From positions 62,001-126,000 of the forward strand of contig CBDCIT010000047.1 of the NCBI GenBank assembly GCA_965217615.1: 64,000 nucleotides of DNA. Reading direction: 5' to 3'. This document shows positions 27,391 to 35,438 of this stretch, one piece after another. Position 1 is the first letter of the stretch. Every line of letters begins with the position of its first letter. The stretch comes from CAVOAK01 sp965217615. Its GTDB lineage: Bacteria; Pseudomonadota; Alphaproteobacteria; UBA8366; CAVOAK01. The notes under the pieces were generated by a model that was not told the DNA's origin, did not search any database, and saw only the letters and a list, made by a program, of their open reading frames with translations. Made by a program: the position numbers and the translations under genes.

Positions 27391-30054
27391 GTGATAGACT
27401 CTATTGCACACTTCTTTCGAGACGCCGCCGCTCGATGGGTTGATCTGAGTCGACGGTTCGCCGCGGCCGTGGTGCTTCTTGCGGTGTTGCTCACCATCGG
27501 ACTTGGCTGGTACGCCGTCGAAAACGCGTCGATCAACACCGACACGAGCGACATGCTATCACCGGACTTGCCATTCCGGCGTCACTCGCTTGCCCTTAGT
27601 GAAGCGTTTCCCCAATTCTCCGACAATATTCTCATTGTCATTGAGGGCGACGCGCCCGATGCAGCCGATGACGCCGCCGCTGCGCTCGTTGCCCGGCTGC
27701 ATCAGGCACCGGAATTGTTTGGCAGTGTGTATGACTTGGCGGGTGATCCGTTTCTCCGTCGTAATGCCTTGCTTTACCTAGATTTGGACGAGGTGTCCGA
27801 CCTTGGCGATCGTCTGGCGCAGGCGCAGTCGTTTCTTGGAACCCTATCGAGCGAGCCCAGTCTACGAGGTTTGTTTCGTCTGATTTCGCTGGCCATCGAC
27901 GGCATTGGCAGTGAGGCGATTACAGTTGATCTTACGGAAACGCTGGGGGCAATTGCCGAAGTGGTGGAGGCGCAGGTTGCCGGTCGGCACGGCATATTGT
28001 CCTGGCAGTCATTGATCACTGGTGATGGTAACGGTGAGTCGCTGTACCGGCGACTCATACTGATTCAGCCATCGCTCGATTATGGCTCACTCCAACCGGC
28101 GACTGCGGCTATAGCTGCTCTGCGGGCGATTGCCGCGGACTTGGACTTTGTCGATGCGAACGGTGTGCAAATGCGGTTGACGGGTTCGGCCGCGCTAGCC
28201 CAGGAGGAATTGAAGAGCGTCGAAGAAGGCATGGGGCTCGCCGCCGCCTTGGCGATATTCCTCGTGTTGTGTCTGTTGTATGTCGGCCTGCGGTCCATGC
28301 GGCTCGTCGTGGCCGCGCTTGCGACGCTTGTGTTCGGGCTCATTTGGACCACCGCATTCGCTGTCGCCGTGGTCGGCCACTTCAATCTCATTTCGGTGGC
28401 CTTTGCCGTACTCTTCATTGGTCTCAGTGTCGACTTTGGTATCCATTTTTCGCTTAGATATCGGGAGGCGATCGAGTCCGGCGCCACGCACACGACCGCC
28501 CTTGGCGCGACGGCATCTAGCGTCGGCGGTGCACTTACTCTGTCGGCGATCGCCGCGGCAATCGGCTTTCTCTCCTTCCTGCCTACCGCATATGTGGGGC
28601 TGGCCGAACTCGGACTCATCGCCGGCGCCGGCATGTTTATAGCGCTGTTTGCGAATATGACTGTGCTGCCTGCATTGATGACCCTTGCACCGATAGGCAG
28701 CGTGTCCGACGGTAGATTTGGTGCAGGGCGGGGCGTCACTCACGATATTTTCCGGCGGCGCACGCGGACAATTCTTTGGACTGCGCTCACACTCGGGGTT
28801 GGCGCAGCGGCGGTTGTCCCGCTGGCGCGGTTCGATTTCGATCCCTTGAATTTGCGTGACCCCGAGTCCGAATCGGTCGCCACGCTGGTTGATTTGATGT
28901 CGGACACTCGTACCAGCCCCTACGCAATCACTATCCTGGCGGACAGCCTTGACGTAGCGAAGCAGTTGGCTGCGAGGCTGCAATTGTTAGAGACGGTGGA
29001 CGCCACTGTGTCGCTTGCCGATTTCGTTCCGGCTGAGCAGGACGAGAAACTTGCCGTCATCGAGGAGATGGCACTGTTCCTATTGCCTGCGCTGATTCGC
29101 GGTGAAAAGGCTTCGGTACCGACTACGGCACAGCAGAAGACTGCACTTATTGGCCTTCGCGCCCGGCTCGACATACTTGCGGCTTCAGCACCGCAGAACA
29201 GGCTGACATCGGCAGGTCAGCGTCTTTCCAAGGCGCTTTCGCTTGTTCTGCTATCTGCGGCGGATAGGAAATCGCTCGATGAACTTGAGGGTCGCCTTCT
29301 CGGTTCTTTGCCAAGCCAACTGGAGCGCATACGCGAGTCGCTGCAGGGCGGGCAGGTTCGCCTGGAGGATCTCCCACAGGACTTGGTCGAAAGACAGATT
29401 GCCGACGACGGACGTGCGCGTCTGCAAGTATTCCCTACCGAGAACCTACGAGATCGGGAAGCACAGCGACGCTTCGTACACGACGTCGTGGCGCTCGCTC
29501 CGGCCGCAACCGGTGCGCCGGTCGTCATATTCGAGGCGGGCAACGCCGTTGTCGCGGCATTTTTGCAAGCGGCACTAACTACTGCAGTTCTTGTCCTCGT
29601 GTTGTTGCTGGTCGTGCTGCGTAGCCTGCGCGACTCGATTTTGGTGTTCGCCCCGCTCGTGTTATCGGCTGTTTTGACGGTTGCTGCATCGGTTGTCTTG
29701 GACCTGCCATTTAACTTTGCGAACGTTATTGTGCTTCCCCTGCTATTCGGGCTCGGCGTAGCTAGCGGTATTCACATGGTGTTGCGAGCACGAGACCGGA
29801 CAAGAACGGTCGACGTGTCACACACATCGACGCCGCGCGCCGTCCTTTTCAGCGCACTGACAACAATCGGTTCGTTCGCCAGTATCGCCCTATCAAGCCA
29901 TCCTGGGATGGCCAGCATGGGCGTATTGCTGACGATCGCCATAACGTTCACGCTCCTGTCTTCGCTGATCGTACTGCCGGCCTTGATGATCGTCTTTCCG
30001 ACGGCAGACGGGCATCGCTCAGTGCCGCATCGGGCGAAGGCCGGCCGGGTGTGA
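27391..30054 (+). CDS. hpnN: Hopanoid transporter HpnN (RND/MMPL family)
   Basis: This is a large RND-superfamily lipid transporter of 887 residues counted from GTG 27391, which has AGAGG just upstream; an ATG at 27325 would add 22 residues. It has two repeats, each with a periplasmic domain and a block of about five transmembrane helices (roughly residues 240-430 and 700-880). Motifs typical of the family are INTDTSDMLSPDLPFR after the first helix and GLSVDFGIHFSLRYREA in the first membrane block. HpnN moves hopanoids to the outer membrane in Rhodopseudomonas and Methylobacterium. Its stop overlaps the next start (GTGA), so it is coupled to the third phosphatidyltransferase and hpnL. Confidence 0.93.
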   Translation: MIDSIAHFFRDAAARWVDLSRRFAAAVVLLAVLLTIGLGWYAVENASINTDTSDMLSPDLPFRRHSLALSEAFPQFSDNILIVIEGDAPDAADDAAAALVARLHQAPELFGSVYDLAGDPFLRRNALLYLDLDEVSDLGDRLAQAQSFLGTLSSEPSLRGLFRLISLAIDGIGSEAITVDLTETLGAIAEVVEAQVAGRHGILSWQSLITGDGNGESLYRRLILIQPSLDYGSLQPATAAIAALRAIAADLDFVDANGVQMRLTGSAALAQEELKSVEEGMGLAAALAIFLVLCLLYVGLRSMRLVVAALATLVFGLIWTTAFAVAVVGHFNLISVAFAVLFIGLSVDFGIHFSLRYREAIESGATHTTALGATASSVGGALTLSAIAAAIGFLSFLPTAYVGLAELGLIAGAGMFIALFANMTVLPALMTLAPIGSVSDGRFGAGRGVTHDIFRRRTRTILWTALTLGVGAAAVVPLARFDFDPLNLRDPESESVATLVDLMSDTRTSPYAITILADSLDVAKQLAARLQLLETVDATVSLADFVPAEQDEKLAVIEEMALFLLPALIRGEKASVPTTAQQKTALIGLRARLDILAASAPQNRLTSAGQRLSKALSLVLLSAADRKSLDELEGRLLGSLPSQLERIRESLQGGQVRLEDLPQDLVERQIADDGRARLQVFPTENLRDREAQRRFVHDVVALAPAATGAPVVIFEAGNAVVAAFLQAALTTAVLVLVLLLVVLRSLRDSILVFAPLVLSAVLTVAASVVLDLPFNFANVIVLPLLFGLGVASGIHMVLRARDRTRTVDVSHTSTPRAVLFSALTTIGSFASIALSSHPGMASMGVLLTIAITFTLLSSLIVLPALMIVFPTADGHRSVPHRAKAGRV

Positions 30055-30749
30055 AGACCCTGTCCGCTCAAGGCGCGGAACCGACAATCGGGTCGCCTGC
30101 GGTGTTCCCGCTCGTGCGGCACCTATCTCTCCGTCTGACCCCTGTCCTTGCAAGATTGCCGGTAACGGCGAATCAGATCACAGCAACGTCGCTCGCCAGC
30201 GGTCTTGCCTGCGCGTGGCTGATGACCTGGCAAACACAAGCAGCGGCGATCCTTGGCGCTTTCCTGCTGGTTCTATGTTACGTGCTGGACAACTGTGATG
30301 GTGAGATCGCTCGCCTGATGCACCAGAGTTCAGAGTTCGGGCGCCGGTTCGACACATTTGTCGATTGGCTGGTGCATGCGGCCTTCTTCGCTGCACTCGG
30401 ATGGGGCGTGAGCCGGCAAAACGGACTGGAGGTCTGGTTGTGGCTTGGACTTGCCGCGACTGCAGGCGCAACAATCAACTACGCGTTGGGCCTCTTCTTG
30501 GAGTCTCGCGACCACCTCAATCAACCCGCACGCCTAAATGGCGATGCAGGATTCACCGCGCGTCCAAGAAACTGGGTTGAGTGGTTGATTTATGTGTTTC
30601 GGGAGCTTGCGCGAGCGGATTTTTGTTTCGTCGTGCTCCTGCTCGCATGCTTCGATTCGCTACACATTTTGCTGCCCCTGGCGGCGCTGGGCGCTCATGT
30701 TTACTGGCTGACCCAACTTGTTGAAGGGACCAGAAACTACCACGTGTGA
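30051..30749 (+). CDS. CDP-alcohol phosphatidyltransferase family protein, third copy
   Basis: This 232-residue membrane protein has an intact signature (DNCDGEIAR, eight residues, GRRFDTFVD), so it should be catalytically competent. It starts at a GTG overlapping the hpnN stop and ends overlapping the GTG start of hpnL, so the three are translated as one unit. The coupling to hopanoid transporter genes argues for a role in making or modifying the lipid that HpnN/HpnL handle. The donor and acceptor cannot be deduced. Confidence 0.87.
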   Translation: MKTLSAQGAEPTIGSPAVFPLVRHLSLRLTPVLARLPVTANQITATSLASGLACAWLMTWQTQAAAILGAFLLVLCYVLDNCDGEIARLMHQSSEFGRRFDTFVDWLVHAAFFAALGWGVSRQNGLEVWLWLGLAATAGATINYALGLFLESRDHLNQPARLNGDAGFTARPRNWVEWLIYVFRELARADFCFVVLLLACFDSLHILLPLAALGAHVYWLTQLVEGTRNYHV

Positions 30750-31768
30750 CGGACTTGCCACTGCGTATGCACCTTCTCAAGATACTCTACCTGTTTGTTG
30801 GACTCGTGCTGCTGGTCCTGGTCTTGTCGGAAGTTGACATTGCCGACGTCGTGGCGCGTGTGCGTCAAGTGGGCTGGGGCTTTGTCGCGGTGTTGGGCAT
30901 CTATCTCGTTGCCTTCCTGATCGACTCGTTTTCCTGGCAATTGGCACTCCTATCCGTTCCCATAAGCGTGCGATGGCTCTATCGCGTCTGGAAGGTTCGG
31001 ATGGTCGGCGAGATGTTCAACGCTGTGATGCCAGCTGCCGGAATGGGTGGCGAGCCGGTCAAGGCGGTGCTGCTTAAAAAGCACTATCGTGTCGCCTATC
31101 GCGAGGCGACGGCCTCACTAATTCTCGCGAAGACAATAAACATGATAGCGCTGGTGGTTTTTCTAACCGCTGGCTTCGCGCTGATGTTGGCGTCGCCCGA
31201 ATTGCCGGGCGCACATAAGGCAGTTGCGGGCTTCGGATTAGCGGCCTGCGGAATGGGGACAGCATCGCTGTTTCTTATTCAGCGGCTGAAGATCTCTTCG
31301 CTTACCGGATCATGGATCAGCCGGACGCGGCTAGGTACACCGATTTCACAAATCCTCCACCATCTCGATGATATGGACGCGCGCCTTGTGACGTTCTATG
31401 TGCGCCACGGTCTCCGCTTTGTATTCGCCGTCTCCATCGCCTTCGTAAATTGGCTGCTAGGCGTACTCGAAATTTTCTATGCGACGGCATTCCTCGGGCA
31501 CCCAGTGTCCTTAACCGAGGCGTGGATAATCGAAGCAGTTGCGCAACTGGTGCGGTTTGGAACCTTTTATATTCCTGCAAGCATTGGCGCACAGGAAGGC
31601 GCCTTTCTTCTGATCCTAACGGCGATGACAGGTTCGCCGGGGTTGGGCGTTGCCGTCGCGGTTGTGAGGCGGCTGCGGGAACTTGTCTGGATCGTTTGGG
31701 GGTTTGCCTTGGGCGCTATCTTTACACTCCGGCCACCCCATCCGGACTCCGATCATCCGCTAGACTGA
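30746..31768 (+). CDS. hpnL: HpnL-like membrane protein (LPG synthase transmembrane/UPF0104 family)
   Basis: This 340-residue protein has seven or eight predicted transmembrane helices and resembles the flippase-type domain of lysyl-phosphatidylglycerol synthases. Conserved features are NAVMPAAGMGGEPVKA near residue 95 and IPASIGAQEGAFLLI near residue 275. HpnL proteins occur with hpn genes and are candidate hopanoid or lipid translocators. The GTG start overlaps the preceding stop. It converges on hpnM with 32 bases between. Confidence 0.87.
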   Translation: MTDLPLRMHLLKILYLFVGLVLLVLVLSEVDIADVVARVRQVGWGFVAVLGIYLVAFLIDSFSWQLALLSVPISVRWLYRVWKVRMVGEMFNAVMPAAGMGGEPVKAVLLKKHYRVAYREATASLILAKTINMIALVVFLTAGFALMLASPELPGAHKAVAGFGLAACGMGTASLFLIQRLKISSLTGSWISRTRLGTPISQILHHLDDMDARLVTFYVRHGLRFVFAVSIAFVNWLLGVLEIFYATAFLGHPVSLTEAWIIEAVAQLVRFGTFYIPASIGAQEGAFLLILTAMTGSPGLGVAVAVVRRLRELVWIVWGFALGAIFTLRPPHPDSDHPLD

Positions 31769-31800
31769 TGGCTACTGCGCTTCAAGCACGGGCTGCTCTG

Positions 31801-32436
31801 TCAATTACCAGTTAGCTCGTCGGACTTTTCGTTCAATGTGGAAATCAAGCCGCCGATTCCTGTCCTTCTTAGGATCGCAGTGAATTCAGACCGGCGGACA
31901 GCCAGCTCGCTGATACCGCTGTCGAGCAGTACGTCGATAACACGCAGATCACCATCAAATTCCTTCAACACGTAGGTCAGCGATACCGGATCCTCGTCCG
32001 CGCTTTCGATTGCCGTGTCAACCAGACGCACACCGCGCGCGGCCGTGCGCACGCCGTGTGTTCGAAAGGTCTGTCCAGAATATCCGTCGAAACGCGAAGC
32101 GTAGGTACTGACACTCATGCGCGTGAAAGCGCTCGCGAGCTTCTCACGTTCCGACGGTGTGGCCGACTTCCAGTACGATCCTGCTGCAATGCTGATCATC
32201 AGACGTAGATGAAAGGCGCTCGTTATCGGCGCATATAGCCGATCGTAGCGTCCCTGTCCGCCGAGCTTGTCCGCCTCCTTCATCACCGCGAGTAGGTTTT
32301 TGTGGAGCGTCTCAACGACCCGGATTTCCTCCCTTTGCTGAGCATCCGCGGTCGATGTGGCGCCAGCCAGCGCAAGGAAGATGAGCGCGGTAAGCAATCT
32401 AATTCGACGGTATATTTCGCTCTGTACCGATCTCAT
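31801..32436 (-). CDS. hpnM: HpnM, MlaC-like periplasmic lipid-binding protein
   Basis: This 211-residue protein of the Ttg2D/MlaC (toluene tolerance) family carries an N-terminal signal peptide (LLTALIFLALAGATSTADAQ, cleavage near residue 33). The family folds around a phospholipid-binding cavity and shuttles lipids through the periplasm. Motifs such as FHLRLMISIAAGSYW and DVLLDSGISELAVRRSEF are typical. It is divergent from mlaA, about 180 bases apart, so the two may share a control region. Confidence 0.88.
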   Translation of the reverse strand: MRSVQSEIYRRIRLLTALIFLALAGATSTADAQQREEIRVVETLHKNLLAVMKEADKLGGQGRYDRLYAPITSAFHLRLMISIAAGSYWKSATPSEREKLASAFTRMSVSTYASRFDGYSGQTFRTHGVRTAARGVRLVDTAIESADEDPVSLTYVLKEFDGDLRVIDVLLDSGISELAVRRSEFTAILRRTGIGGLISTLNEKSDELTGN

Positions 32437-32617
32437 CGGATGGTGATCCTGGATCCGCCGCTGTTTGCTACCCTAGTTTGCCCGACCGCTGGCTATATGT
32501 AACCGCCCTTCTTCGCCCTCTCCCTTGGGCGTTCGAGAAAAATAGAGGATGCAGAAAGGGCGTTTCTAGGTATCATAACAACACTCGTTTACGCGCAACC
32601 GCAAAGCATTACTGCCC

Positions 32618-33496
32618 ATGTCTCGACTCTTGCAAAGCGCCGACCTGCATACTTCTCCAATTTCCATCGTGGCGGCGATGTTGCTGCTTTTGATAGGAGT
32701 TCCGGGAGTGGTGCGTGCAGAGGACGAGACCCAACGCATATTCCAGCAATTGGCAGACGACGCGGGTGTCAAGGTGGTCCAGTCAACCGGTGCTGGCGAC
32801 GACGTCAATGATCCACTAGAGCTGTTGAATCGCGCCATCTTCGACATCAATGAGCTCGTTCAAATTCTCTTTCTTCGTCCTGCGGGGACGCTTTACCGCG
32901 CAGTTCTGCCGCTGCCGGTCCGTGACTCAGTCGGCAATGCGCTCGACAATCTCAGCTCCCCTGTCGTTCTCGCCAACGATATCCTGCAGGGTGAGCCGGA
33001 GCGAGCATGGCAAACGACCCAACGGCTGGTTATCAACTCGACGCTCGGTGTTGCCGGGCTATTCGATGTCGCCAAGAGAATGGGAATCCCAAAACATGAC
33101 GAGGACTTCGGCCAAACGCTCGCCGTATGGGGTATTGGTGAGGGCCTCTACCTCGTGCTGCCCATATTTGGCCCATCCAACCCGCGCGATGCCGTCGGCA
33201 AGCTCCTAGTGGGCGGTTATTTCGATCCGCTGAATGTCTGGCTCGACAACTCAAACCGCGATGCTGTAGCGCATGCACGTACCGGTACCGCCGGCGTCCA
33301 TGAATACGAAGGCGTCATGGACGAGCTGGAAAGTCTTCAGAAGACGTCGATAGACTACTATTCCGTGTTGCGCAGCCTCTATCGGCAAAAGCGCGCGTCG
33401 GAGATTAAGAACGTCAGCAATAGTGACTTGCCTCCGGTGCCGGATCTCGATTACTTGGACTTATCGCGCCAGAGCGGTGTGTTAGCCAGCGACTAA
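32618..33496 (+). CDS. mlaA: MlaA/VacJ-family outer-membrane lipid asymmetry protein
   Basis: This 292-residue protein has an N-terminal hydrophobic signal (about residues 15-35) and the VacJ core: DPLELLNRAIFDINE, FDVAKRMGIPKHDEDFGQTLAVWG and GEGLYLVLPIFGPSNPRD. MlaA removes mislocalised phospholipid from the outer leaflet and passes it to MlaC. I see no lipobox cysteine after the signal, unlike enteric MlaA. It is next to hpnM, giving a plausible local MlaA-MlaC-like pair for hopanoid or phosphonolipid traffic. Confidence 0.92.
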   Translation: MSRLLQSADLHTSPISIVAAMLLLLIGVPGVVRAEDETQRIFQQLADDAGVKVVQSTGAGDDVNDPLELLNRAIFDINELVQILFLRPAGTLYRAVLPLPVRDSVGNALDNLSSPVVLANDILQGEPERAWQTTQRLVINSTLGVAGLFDVAKRMGIPKHDEDFGQTLAVWGIGEGLYLVLPIFGPSNPRDAVGKLLVGGYFDPLNVWLDNSNRDAVAHARTGTAGVHEYEGVMDELESLQKTSIDYYSVLRSLYRQKRASEIKNVSNSDLPPVPDLDYLDLSRQSGVLASD

Positions 33497-33544
33497 ATGC
33501 GACGCGTGGCGTAACAGCGGGCCCGCAAACGAGAGAGGCCGAGA

Positions 33545-34888
33545 ATGAGCAACGACTTGGCAGAAGCTCTGGCACGACGAGCTGATACGGATAATCCGGT
33601 GCGTGTCGGTTTGGTCGGTGCAGGTGAAATGGGCACCGACATCGTTACTCAAATTTCGTTGATGCGCGGTATTGAAATTTCGGTGCTCGCTGTCCTTCGC
33701 GCAGAACATGCACGCAGGGCGATTGAGATTGCCGGAGGGAATGCCGACTCGGCTGTAATCTGCGAATCTGGTATGGCCGTCGCCAAGGCGGTCGAGAACG
33801 ACCGGATCGCAATTGTCGAAGACTCCGCGTTGGTTTGTTGTTCCGACTATGTCGACGTGGTCGTCGACGCTACCGGCAACCCTAACGTCGGTGCGATGAT
33901 TGCCATGCAGGCGATGGAGAATGGCAAGCACGTCGTTATGATGAATGTCGAGGCTGACGTGACGATCGGCGCCTACCTCCGTCGCCAGGCCGACCGTGCC
34001 GGTGTCGTCTATACGTTAGGCGCCGGCGACGAGCCGAGTTCGGCGATGGAACTTATCAATTTCGTCACTGCTTTGGGCTACCCCATTGTCGCTGCGGGCA
34101 AGGGGAAGAACAATCCTCTTATCTTTGATGCGATGCCGGAGGCCTATGAAGAAGAGGCACGGCAACGGAACATGAACCCGCGAATGCTCGTTGAGTTCGT
34201 CGATGGTTCAAAGACGATGATCGAAATGACGGCGATCGCCAATGCAACGGGATTGTTGCCAGACAAACCGGGAATGCATGGGCCGAACGCACCGCTCGAT
34301 AAGCTGCATCAGGTACTTTGCCCGGTCGAGGACGGTGGCCTGCTTTCTCGCAAAGGCGTTGTTGATTTCACGGTAGCGAAGGGCGTTGCTCCAGGCGTTT
34401 TCGTCATTGCCGAAATGAGCCATCCACGGCTGCGTGAGCGAATGAGCGACCTGAAACTCGGCGACGGTCCGTATTACACATTCTTTCGACCCTATCATCT
34501 GACGAGCCTCGAAGTGCCGTTGTCCGCTGCCGCCGCGGTGATGTTCGGCACCAGCCATATGCGGCCATTGGAAACACCCGTTGCCGAGACGGCAACGATC
34601 GCCAAAAGCGACCTGACGGCAGGCACCAAACTTGGCGCTATTGGCGAAACCTTCTATCGCGGCTGGGCGATTTCGCGCGGGGACTCGTTGAAGCATAACG
34701 TCATTCCACTAGGCCTTGCGCAAGGCGCCACAATGAAACAACCGGTCAAGGCGGGTGCGTATCTCACGCACGATAATTGCCAGGTTGATGACGCCCTGAA
34801 GATCGTTCAGTTGCGTCGATTGCAGGATATGCTTCTGGATAACACCGGCGCTGCAGCGCCGGCCCCGGTGCAAGCCGCCGCCCAATAA
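33545..34888 (+). CDS. NAD(P)-dependent oxidoreductase with SAF domain (homoserine dehydrogenase-like)
   Basis: This 447-residue protein has an N-terminal Rossmann motif GLVGAGEMGTDI at about 21-32 and a central homoserine-dehydrogenase-like catalytic region (VVVDATGNPNVG; GAGDEPSSAMELI). A C-terminal SAF-type domain (about 350-410, around AKSDLTAGTKLGAIG) is also present. Such proteins are annotated as SAF-domain oxidoreductases acting on branched or polyol-type substrates, but the substrate here is unknown. A GAGAGG ribosome site precedes ATG 33545. It is co-directional with mlaA, 48 bases downstream, without a clear functional link. Confidence 0.8.
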   Translation: MSNDLAEALARRADTDNPVRVGLVGAGEMGTDIVTQISLMRGIEISVLAVLRAEHARRAIEIAGGNADSAVICESGMAVAKAVENDRIAIVEDSALVCCSDYVDVVVDATGNPNVGAMIAMQAMENGKHVVMMNVEADVTIGAYLRRQADRAGVVYTLGAGDEPSSAMELINFVTALGYPIVAAGKGKNNPLIFDAMPEAYEEEARQRNMNPRMLVEFVDGSKTMIEMTAIANATGLLPDKPGMHGPNAPLDKLHQVLCPVEDGGLLSRKGVVDFTVAKGVAPGVFVIAEMSHPRLRERMSDLKLGDGPYYTFFRPYHLTSLEVPLSAAAAVMFGTSHMRPLETPVAETATIAKSDLTAGTKLGAIGETFYRGWAISRGDSLKHNVIPLGLAQGATMKQPVKAGAYLTHDNCQVDDALKIVQLRRLQDMLLDNTGAAAPAPVQAAAQ

Positions 34889-34916
34889 CCTCTCGTAGCG
34901 TCGATGTATTGGCGTC

Positions 34917-34941
34917 AGGCGCCGGTCTAACGGCGGCGCCT
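34917..34941. terminator. Hairpin between convergent genes
   Basis: An 8 bp perfect stem AGGCGCCG/CGGCGCCT with a nine-base loop lies between the oxidoreductase stop (34888) and the pagL-like stop (34957). There is no strong T tract on either side, so intrinsic termination is possible but unproven. Confidence 0.5.
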
Positions 34942-34956
34942 CAATTCGAGCCGTTG

Positions 34957-35438
34957 CTAGAAGCGGTAGCCGTAACGCACGCCGAGCGTATCCAGCCCTT
35001 CGTTCGCTGAACATAAACTGGCATTGGAGATGTGATCGAGCATCACCGATAAATTGTGCGCGTCGGTGAGGCGATAACCGATCGCCAGGGACTCCCGGAA
35101 AAGGAGTTTGCAGCCGAGACTCTTGCGGTCATCGAGGATGGTCTCGTTCTCGCCGTCATGGTAGGCGCCACCTAGGCTTGCCTCCGCGAACAACTTGTCG
35201 AAGAAGTCCCAAGTCCAGGTGAGGCCGAGATAGGCCTGGTTCGTGCCATCCGAAGAGTTGACGGAGAATCCGGCGTGCGGCCGCGGTGACCAGATTGCGG
35301 ACAGCAGGTCAGGTGATACGAACATAAACTCGACGTTTACGTTGGCCCCGTCTTCTTCATTTCGGCCGAACGCGCCCACATCATGTGCCATCACCCCCAA
35401 ACCGAAGCTCGGAAAGAATGCCATAGCCCATTTTCTTA
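34957..35438 (-). pseudogene. Lipid A 3-O-deacylase (PagL-like), 3' part with frameshift
   Basis: This is the C-terminal body of an outer-membrane beta-barrel acyloxyacyl hydrolase. The catalytic His and Ser of the PagL family appear in DHISNASLC and a Glu follows in ANEGLDTLG; the chain ends in an aromatic residue (RYGYRF), as barrel proteins do. Two lesions are seen. A group II intron starts at 35439, cutting off the N-terminus. A run of five C at 35394-35398 (one base too many) shifts the frame between GILSELRFG and VMAHDVGAFG. The introns lie on the opposite strand, so splicing cannot repair pagL mRNA. The gene is almost certainly dead. Confidence 0.85.

Noticed and set aside
28195..28983. 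262-codon open frame antisense to hpnN
   Set aside because: Composition is Arg/His/Gln-rich, no motif or ribosome site is present, and the sense frame is a clear transporter. It is a shadow of codon bias.
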